Assembly: GCA_003558985.1 (NCBI GenBank)
Contig: PWNJ01000101.1
Coordinates: 1 to 37,577 of the forward strand
Length of the DNA: 37,577 nucleotides
Direction of reading: 5' to 3'
From: a candidate division CSSED10-310 bacterium
GTDB lineage: Bacteria; CSSED10-310
The first letter of the stretch is position 1; the number at the start of each line of letters is the position of its first letter. A model generated the notes under the pieces. It worked only from the letters and a program-made list of their open reading frames with translations, searched no databases and had not been told where the DNA came from. Made by a program: the position numbers and the translations under genes. Below are positions 9,627 to 15,649 of this stretch, piece by piece.

Positions 9627-10151
9627 ATGAAAAAAGGAATAATTGTAGTTGCATGCCTGTTATTCACACTGGCTTGTACATTAGTTGAAGCGGATGAAAA
9701 CATGAAAATAGGTTTTATACGCACACAACGAGTCATACTTGAGACACAGGTCGGTAGAGAGGGATATGAAAACCTGCAAAGACTTGTTGAGCAGCATCGT
9801 CAGAAAATACAGCAAAAAGAAAACGAGATCAGAGCAATGGAAGAAGAGCTGGTTAAACAGGGTCAAATGCTTACCGATGAAGCACGTCTTGAAAAACGTG
9901 AGCAATTACAGCGAGCTATTGTTAATCTCAACCGTATGAATGAAGATGCTCAAAACGAAATTGGCGGTCGCGAAAAACTGCTTCTTGATCGTATTATTGA
10001 TCAGCTTGCAAAAGTCATTGAAAAGATAGGTCAGGAACATGGCTATACAATGATTCTTGACTCAGACGGACCTTCAGTACTCTATTCTGACAGGACAAAA
10101 GATATATCAGCCAAGATAATCGAAGAATTTGATAAAATGCAGCAAAATTGA
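9627..10151 (+). CDS. skp: Skp/OmpH family periplasmic chaperone
   Basis: Periplasmic holdase that carries unfolded outer-membrane proteins to BamA. The 174 residues start at ATG 9627, behind GGGAG at 9612-9616. A signal peptide is evident (core residues 5-18, probable cleavage after VEA near residue 22). The mature protein opens with KIGFIRTQRVILET, the family's first beta strand and helix. It continues as a long charged helical pair at about 45-125 and closes with a beta strand (YTMILDSDGPSVLYSD), as in Skp trimers. LAC near residue 17 weakly resembles a lipobox, but the surrounding residues do not fit well, so I favour a soluble protein. It follows bamA by 24 bases and precedes lpxD by 38, the usual order. 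Confidence 0.92.
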   Translation: MKKGIIVVACLLFTLACTLVEADENMKIGFIRTQRVILETQVGREGYENLQRLVEQHRQKIQQKENEIRAMEEELVKQGQMLTDEARLEKREQLQRAIVNLNRMNEDAQNEIGGREKLLLDRIIDQLAKVIEKIGQEHGYTMILDSDGPSVLYSDRTKDISAKIIEEFDKMQQN

Positions 10152-10189
10152 TAACTCAAATGATCATCGAACAATTGCTCGCTTAACCT

Positions 10190-11299
10190 ATGAATCATTC
10201 AAAACCAGGGAAAACGGTGGTTTTATCGGATATTGCCAGGATTATTGACGGGCAACTGGTTGGCAATGATGCCAACAGCCCGATTACTGGAATAGTCTCG
10301 CTGGACAGAGCCCAACCCGAACATATTTCGTTCTATAACAGTCCCAAATACAAGTCCCAAATACAGACAACTCAGGCAAAAGCTGTTTTGGTCAATGAAA
10401 TTCCGGATTTCAATGTAAAATGCAGTTTAATCGTTGTTAAAGATGTCCAATTGGCCCTTGCAAAGTTATTACCGCTGTTTTTCGATAATATTCAGGCAAA
10501 ACCGGGTATTCATTCATCATCAACAATTCATCATACAGCAAAAGTTCCTGACTCCAGCTCCATTGGTCCAAATGTCGTTATTGAAGAAAAAGCGCATGTA
10601 GGGAACAACGTAGTATTGTTTCCCGGTGTGTATATTGGCAGAAATGCATCTGTCGGAGATGACTCAATAGTTTACCCCAATGGGTACATCGGTCATGATG
10701 TTTCAATAGGTAAACGGGCTGTTATTCATGCAGGAACAGTTATTGGATCAGATGGTTTTGGATTTGCCCGGGAGAGGGATAAATATGTCAAAATTATGCA
10801 ATTGGGAACCGTAGTTATAGGAGATGATGTAGAAATTGGCGCTAATTGTACCATAGACAGGGGCAGTATGGGAACTACCACCATCGGAAATGGTGTCAAA
10901 ATGGATAATCTTGTTCATGTTGCACATAATGTATCAATTGGTGAAAATACTGTTATTGCGGCACAAACAGGTATCGCCGGTAGTTCACACATAGGGAAAA
11001 GAACAGTATTTGGAGGACAGTCAGGTGTCAACGCTCACGTTTCCGTGGGTGACGATGTTATTCTTACCGCACGTGGATCAATCATGAAAAATGTCTCTGC
11101 ACAGCAAATAATTTCCGGATTTCCTCAAATGCCACACCATAAATGGAAACGAAATCAGGTTGCCTTGCGTCACGCTTCAGAATGGGCTTCCAAAATAAAA
11201 TCAATCTCTGACAGACTGAATAAACTGGAAACAAAACTCAATTCTGTTTACGATTGTGAAAAGGAGAATGCCGATGATAGCAAAAACAGCGATCATTGA
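10190..11299 (+). CDS. lpxD: UDP-3-O-acylglucosamine N-acyltransferase
   Basis: Third committed enzyme of lipid A synthesis: it transfers a hydroxyacyl chain from acyl carrier protein to the 2-amino group of UDP-3-O-acylglucosamine. The 369 residues show an N-terminal uridine-binding domain at about 9-105 (FYNSPKYKSQIQ is the conserved FxxNPKY-type element) and a left-handed parallel beta-helix of hexapeptide repeats at about 107-315. A helical tail lies at about 325-369. H246 in HVAHNVSIG aligns with the catalytic His239 of E. coli LpxD. E. coli LpxD has 341 residues, so this one has a longer, polar C-terminus. No good ribosome binding site precedes ATG 10190. The 3' end overlaps lpxA by 26 bases. 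fabZ, often found between lpxD and lpxA, is absent. Confidence 0.95.
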   Translation: MNHSKPGKTVVLSDIARIIDGQLVGNDANSPITGIVSLDRAQPEHISFYNSPKYKSQIQTTQAKAVLVNEIPDFNVKCSLIVVKDVQLALAKLLPLFFDNIQAKPGIHSSSTIHHTAKVPDSSSIGPNVVIEEKAHVGNNVVLFPGVYIGRNASVGDDSIVYPNGYIGHDVSIGKRAVIHAGTVIGSDGFGFARERDKYVKIMQLGTVVIGDDVEIGANCTIDRGSMGTTTIGNGVKMDNLVHVAHNVSIGENTVIAAQTGIAGSSHIGKRTVFGGQSGVNAHVSVGDDVILTARGSIMKNVSAQQIISGFPQMPHHKWKRNQVALRHASEWASKIKSISDRLNKLETKLNSVYDCEKENADDSKNSDH

Positions 11300-12044
11300 T
11301 CCGAATGCCAAAATCGAAGAGGGCGTAAAAATTGGCCATTATTCAATTGTTGGCCCAGGAGTTGAAATTGGTCAGGGATGCGAAATCGGCAATCATGTAA
11401 CTCTGGAAGGACCGATGAAAATCGGTAAAAACAATCGTATCTTTCACCATAGCTATGTTGGCGGAACACCTCAAGACCTTTCCTATAACAACGAAAAGAC
11501 ATGGGTCACAATCGGCGATAACAATATTATTCGGGAATACGTTACCATCCACAGGGCGACTGACAAACAGGACAAAGTAACATATGTCGGGAACAGCAAT
11601 TTTATTATGGCATATGTTCACATTGCGCATGATTGCTCAATAGGAGACAACTGCATTCTGGCTAATGCTATTAATATGGCTGGACATGTTACGATCGAAG
11701 ATTACGCATCAATAGGTGGTATGGTTGCAATACATCAGTTTGTTCGAATTGGCCGATACAGTTTTGTTGGCGGTTTTACTGCAGTGACGCAGGATGTGTT
11801 ACCGTTCAGTATGATTGCCGGTGAAAGAGCTGTTTTACGAGGTATTAACAAAGTCGGGCTCCAAAGATGGGGATTTGATGGTAATGCAAGAAACAAGCTT
11901 CAGAAAGTTATGCGGTATCTTATGACAGGTGAGTTTAGCACACCAACCGCAATTGATAATCTGATCAAGGAATATCCAGATGACCCGGAAGTCAAGGCGA
12001 TAATTGATTTCATTGGCATGTCAAAAAGAGGTATCACACGTTAG
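11274..12044 (+). CDS. lpxA: Acyl-ACP--UDP-N-acetylglucosamine O-acyltransferase
   Basis: First enzyme of lipid A synthesis: it transfers a hydroxyacyl group from acyl carrier protein to the 3-hydroxyl of UDP-GlcNAc. The 256 residues (E. coli 262) form a hexapeptide-repeat beta-helix at about 1-185 and a helical C-terminal domain. H119 in VHIAHDC corresponds to catalytic His125, with H116 matching His122. The motif GGMVAIHQF and the QDV segment are typical of LpxA. ATG 11274 is preferred over ATG 11268 and GTG 11256 because AAGGAG at 11261-11266 sits seven bases before it. The gene overlaps lpxD and closes the envelope run; lpxB and lpxC are not in the window. Confidence 0.96.
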   Translation: MIAKTAIIDPNAKIEEGVKIGHYSIVGPGVEIGQGCEIGNHVTLEGPMKIGKNNRIFHHSYVGGTPQDLSYNNEKTWVTIGDNNIIREYVTIHRATDKQDKVTYVGNSNFIMAYVHIAHDCSIGDNCILANAINMAGHVTIEDYASIGGMVAIHQFVRIGRYSFVGGFTAVTQDVLPFSMIAGERAVLRGINKVGLQRWGFDGNARNKLQKVMRYLMTGEFSTPTAIDNLIKEYPDDPEVKAIIDFIGMSKRGITR

Positions 12045-12080
12045 CAACCCGCTGACGAACTTCGGGAAAGATAAAAAGAG

Positions 12081-12980
12081 TTATAATGCACGACCCAGAA
12101 AATAGACAAGAGGGTCAGCAAATGTTCCTTTAATATTGAAAGGAATATACATATCTTCATCAAATGGCTGCTCACTACTAATAAAATGTAGTCGAACCTG
12201 AATATCCATCAATGAGTCATCTATTGGAAGCTGCTGATAAATTTTACCCATTACCCGAACAATTGTATCTGGACTGAATAAGCGAATATCTTCAAGAATT
12301 ATTTCGGAGTATTTTAACTCAATATAAGCAGTCGCAGTGTCAAATTCAGGCAAATCAAAATCTCCGGAAAAAAAATCCGGTGTTCTGAACCGGGTGTCCT
12401 CAAATGTTAAACTTATCCTGCCATTATAACCAAATCGCCTGCTCACGTCTGCTGTCAGATTCAGATGTCCCGAAACTAATCCACTGTCTAATTGAAGGTC
12501 ACTGTAATCTTTTGACACAAGCTCCATATCAAGATCATTCCATGAAACCGTAATCAAAAATGGCGCAGGTGTGGTTTGAATCAAGGTCTCTAATAAACCT
12601 TCAAAACCTCCGCCGTAAGCATTTCCATGAAAACGGATTGCTGCCTTTCTTTGTAACAGCGGCAAAAACGCAATTCGGAATGTGAATGATTCACCGGTGA
12701 ACCAGATGTTTTCGGTAACACTTTGATCAGGCAGCTTGAGAGGCTGAGTTGTTGTCTGACCAAGCGTCACCTGCTTTAAATTAAGGCTGCCCGGAAATTG
12801 AAATTTAACGGTTTCATATTTCAAAACAATACCTGATTGATCATAAAGCTCCTGGGATATGATCTGCATAAGATACATTTCAGGCTGAAATATACGGATA
12901 AAAAATACGATCAGAATGAAAGGTATCACAACCCAAATGACAAAATGTCGAAACATAAAACGAAATAACTTACGAAACAT
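12081..12980 (-). CDS. gspN: GspN/AsmA-like inner-membrane-anchored protein
   Basis: The 299 residues have one N-terminal membrane anchor (about 11-30) and a long beta-rich periplasmic part. The early motif FQFPGSLNLKQVTLG (about 61-75), the repeated short beta strands and the central variable stretch resemble the deltaproteobacterial-type GspN family. Those proteins share the AsmA-like fold of bridge-type lipid transport proteins and are often linked to type II secretion. No other gsp gene is visible here, so a secretion role cannot be claimed; an AsmA-like envelope role is the alternative. The start codon lies inside the 3' end of glgA (11-base overlap), so the two are probably co-translated. 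It converges with lpxA, leaving 36 bases between them and no obvious terminator hairpin. Confidence 0.62.
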   Translation of the reverse strand: MFRKLFRFMFRHFVIWVVIPFILIVFFIRIFQPEMYLMQIISQELYDQSGIVLKYETVKFQFPGSLNLKQVTLGQTTTQPLKLPDQSVTENIWFTGESFTFRIAFLPLLQRKAAIRFHGNAYGGGFEGLLETLIQTTPAPFLITVSWNDLDMELVSKDYSDLQLDSGLVSGHLNLTADVSRRFGYNGRISLTFEDTRFRTPDFFSGDFDLPEFDTATAYIELKYSEIILEDIRLFSPDTIVRVMGKIYQQLPIDDSLMDIQVRLHFISSEQPFDEDMYIPFNIKGTFADPLVYFLGRAL

Positions 12981-14445
12981 CTAAGGTGTCATCCAGTATC
13001 TTTTTGTAAAGATCAAGATATTGAAGCGCTGATTGGCTCCAGGAAAAATCCTGACTCATCGCTGTTTGTCGCAAATGAGTGAATGCCGCAGCATCTTGGT
13101 ACACAACCAATCCCCGATTAATTGCATCCAGAAGCGCTTCAGAGGAGTATTCTTTGAACTTGAAACCTGTTTGGATGCCGGAATCATCTGTTTTACTATC
13201 GAATACTGTGTTATCCAGGCCGCCTGTTTGATGTACAATGGGCATAGTTCCAAAGCGCAGAGCATACATCTGATTCAAACCGCAAGGTTCAAAACGCGAT
13301 GGATTCAGTAAAAAATCACTTCCGGCTATCACTTGTTGTGTTGTTTCCGAATCAAGATTGTTAATAAACCTGAATAAGCCGGAAAAACGCTTTTCCATTT
13401 CAGAAAAAATGCGAACATAGTTTCGGTCACCAACCCCCTGAAGAATAACGTAAATACCCTGATCAGCCAAAGAAGGCAGGATAAACTCCAGCAAATCCAG
13501 CCCTTTATGACTATAAAGAGGTGAAATCATAGCGATAAGGGGATCATGTATTGATTTGTTTACCAGTCCGGTATTTTTCAAAAGCTCAGTCTTGCAGAGG
13601 CGTTTTCCTGAATGATCATGGATAGTGTATTGGGCCGGTATTACAGAACTGCTTTGGGGATCCCATAAATCATAGTTTACACCATTAAGAATACCATAAA
13701 GCTTGGGTTTCAATGACTGCAATACACCTTCAAGTCCACATCCAAATTCGGAGGTTTGTATTTCCTTGCAATATCGGGGTGAAACCGTGTTAATTGCGTT
13801 GGAATAAAGCAGTCCGGCTTTTAAAAGATTAATATCACCATAAAATTCAATGCCTTCAGAAGTAAAATAACTCCAGGGTAAACCGGTTAAGTGCATGTCA
13901 AAACGCCAAAATAAACCCTGTTTTGATAAATTATGCACAGTGAAAAGGCTTTTAACATTCCTGTATTTGCCATTGCATTGTCCAAAACGCTTCAAATACA
14001 AAGGGATCAAACCGGTTTGCCAGTCGTTACAGTGTATTATGTCGGGTTCAAACTGGTAATAAGGAAGCAATTCTACAACAGCTCTTGAGAAAAATATAAA
14101 ACGTTCAGCATTATCGGGATAATCTCCGTTTTCATCGCAGTAAATGGAATTACGATGATAGTAATCGGGCATATCAACAAGATATACTGACATGTTGTTC
14201 AATGTGGTGCGATACAATCCAGCATGTTTGATTTTTTCGCCAATTGAGATAGCAATGTTATCAACTATACATTCCTGAGTGAAACTGTCGGGTATCAAAC
14301 TGTACCGCGGAATGACCAGCGATATACACATACCCAATCTCTGTAAAGCTTGCGGAAGTGACGAAATAACGTCTGCAACATACGATGTGCGAACAAGAGG
14401 TGAAACCTCAGACGCGGCAACAAGTATCCTGATTTTCTGATCCAC
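12970..14445 (-). CDS. glgA: Glycogen synthase-like GT5 glycosyltransferase with altered signature motifs
   Basis: Family GT5 enzymes transfer glucose from ADP-glucose to a growing alpha-1,4-glucan. The whole GT-B fold is present in 491 residues (E. coli 477): HCNDWQTG, EFYGDINLLKAG, EIQTSEFGCGLEGVL, GILNGVNYDLWDP, SRFEPCGLNQMYALRFGT and TGGLDNTV. Two substrate motifs deviate. The N-terminal KTGGL that contacts ADP-glucose reads RTSYV, and SRLTxQKG reads SPLYSHKG, replacing the arginine equivalent to E. coli R300 with proline. The lysine equivalent to K305 and the glutamate equivalent to E377 remain. GTG 14445 is preferred because GAGAGG ends eight bases before it; GTG 14454 would add three residues and overlap that site. 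Donor specificity or activity may therefore differ. No glgC or glgB is nearby. Confidence 0.88.
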   Translation of the reverse strand: MDQKIRILVAASEVSPLVRTSYVADVISSLPQALQRLGMCISLVIPRYSLIPDSFTQECIVDNIAISIGEKIKHAGLYRTTLNNMSVYLVDMPDYYHRNSIYCDENGDYPDNAERFIFFSRAVVELLPYYQFEPDIIHCNDWQTGLIPLYLKRFGQCNGKYRNVKSLFTVHNLSKQGLFWRFDMHLTGLPWSYFTSEGIEFYGDINLLKAGLLYSNAINTVSPRYCKEIQTSEFGCGLEGVLQSLKPKLYGILNGVNYDLWDPQSSSVIPAQYTIHDHSGKRLCKTELLKNTGLVNKSIHDPLIAMISPLYSHKGLDLLEFILPSLADQGIYVILQGVGDRNYVRIFSEMEKRFSGLFRFINNLDSETTQQVIAGSDFLLNPSRFEPCGLNQMYALRFGTMPIVHQTGGLDNTVFDSKTDDSGIQTGFKFKEYSSEALLDAINRGLVVYQDAAAFTHLRQTAMSQDFSWSQSALQYLDLYKKILDDTLDVS

Positions 14446-14505
14446 TGTCAGCACCTCTCAGATCCAGGTCTTCAACCGCTGTGATGTTACGATTCACCGC
14501 CGGGG

Positions 14506-14535
14506 TTGTCAAGATACTACCTGTTTCATTACAAT
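14506..14535 (+). promoter_or_regulatory. Candidate promoter for the lipoprotein/peptidase-barrel operon
   Basis: TTGTCA (14506-14511, five of six -35 positions) is followed by 18 bases and TACAAT (14530-14535, five of six -10 positions). It lies in the divergent gap between glgA and the TPR lipoprotein gene, just before AGGAGG at 14541-14546. The closeness to the ribosome binding site would give a very short leader. It is a pattern match only. Confidence 0.38.
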
Positions 14536-14556
14536 GAAAGAGGAGGCCGATGATAT

Positions 14557-14940
14557 ATGAATATAAAAATCAGCTTTAGAATCAAAATAATGTGCATCCT
14601 TCTATTTCTGTCCATTGCAGCTTTGATGAACGGTTGTACTCATATTCGACCCCGAACTCATGACGATTTAATTCGTTATGGCGTTCAACTGGCCGAAGCG
14701 GGATTTTGGCAAGAGGCAGCGGCTCAATGGCAACTGGTGCTTCGGGAAGACCCGGAAAATATAGCGGCGCTGAATAATTTGGGTGTTGCCATGGAAGAAT
14801 CTGAGAAATTTGAAGAGGCAAAACAGTTTCTGGAAAAAGCCGACTCACTTAGACCTTCGGATAGGCGAATTCAAAGAAATCGAAATGCACTGGCAAATCG
14901 ACTGAGATCCCAAAGCTATCAGGAGAGAACCAATGACTAA
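14557..14940 (+). CDS. Small TPR lipoprotein
   Basis: A 127-residue protein with a signal peptide ending in LMNGC, a lipobox-like sequence with the cysteine at residue 27, so it is probably a lipoprotein. The mature part holds about two tetratricopeptide repeats at roughly 38-108 (NLGVAMEESEKFEEAKQFLEKA is a clear TPR). TPRs bind protein partners, so a scaffold or assembly-factor role at the envelope is likely, but no partner can be named. AGGAGG lies ten bases before ATG 14557. It heads a three-gene unit: its stop overlaps the next lipoprotein gene by eight bases, and the peptidase-barrel gene follows. Confidence 0.8.
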   Translation: MNIKISFRIKIMCILLFLSIAALMNGCTHIRPRTHDDLIRYGVQLAEAGFWQEAAAQWQLVLREDPENIAALNNLGVAMEESEKFEEAKQFLEKADSLRPSDRRIQRNRNALANRLRSQSYQERTND

Positions 14941-15631
14941 CGTAAATAATCAAATAAAAATCGCCAGTCTTTTTGTTATTTGTATGATTGTGTTAGTTGC
15001 TGTCAGCGGATGCAGGTCCCACAAAAGAATACCTGTTACTTACAGAGATTATTCAGTATTGGAAACGTTGGATTCGCAAGATATTATTATTGGAAGGTTC
15101 TATCAAAAAAGTCCAAACTTTCAGGCTGCTTCAGACTTGGTGCGTTTGTTAGAACGCCAGTTTTCACGAACAGATTTGTTTGAAAATGTGTTAACAGATA
15201 ACAATGTAATAGAAATACCTGATGAGCATGAAGGTATAGAATCGATAATGAAAGTGTTAGCTGAAACTGACTGGTTACAGGAATACCCTGACCGGGATGC
15301 TGACCTTTTGTTGACCGGGGCTATTGCATATTTAACCAAAGATCGTTCTGGATATGATTCAGAATGGCGTGAAGACAGATATGGATACAGGGTTCCGCAA
15401 AAGGTTTACAGAAATCGTATCGCATTTGATTTGCAGCTCGGGTTTTTATTGGTTGATTTACGAACGGGGGAAGTTATTTTCAATAATATTTATGATGACA
15501 GTGACCAGGTCGAGGGTGCGGCTGATGAAATCAGCATTTTTTTTGATCTGATTGATGAACAGACAGAAGAGTTTTTGGATGAATTACTTGGCAAGAAACA
15601 GCAGACCTATCGCTTTTTGGTTTATAAATAG
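14933..15631 (+). CDS. Predicted lipoprotein of unknown function
   Basis: A 232-residue protein with a signal peptide closing in AVSGC (cysteine at residue 27), a good lipobox. I do not recognise the family with certainty. The mature part has an alpha/beta pattern: a helix near residues 61-75 (DLVRLLERQFSRTDLF), a strand-turn motif LLLTGAIAYL near 121-130, and LGFLLVDLRTGEVIFN near 165-180. This order recalls the CsgG/LpoB-type fold of outer-membrane lipoproteins, in which a variable 'LTG' strand is followed by a 'D.xTGEV' hairpin. That comparison is by eye and weak. The protein sits between the TPR lipoprotein and the peptidase-barrel protein, overlapping the former by eight bases, so a shared envelope task is likely. 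Confidence 0.8.
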   Translation: MTNVNNQIKIASLFVICMIVLVAVSGCRSHKRIPVTYRDYSVLETLDSQDIIIGRFYQKSPNFQAASDLVRLLERQFSRTDLFENVLTDNNVIEIPDEHEGIESIMKVLAETDWLQEYPDRDADLLLTGAIAYLTKDRSGYDSEWREDRYGYRVPQKVYRNRIAFDLQLGFLLVDLRTGEVIFNNIYDDSDQVEGAADEISIFFDLIDEQTEEFLDELLGKKQQTYRFLVYK

Positions 15632-15649
15632 ACATAAAGGAGTCATTAG

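Noticed and set aside
10340-10365. 13-base perfect tandem repeat (AGTCCCAAATACA twice) inside lpxD
   Set aside because: The repeat unit is not a multiple of three, yet the protein aligns with the conserved LpxD element without a shift, so it is most likely chance and not a recent duplication.
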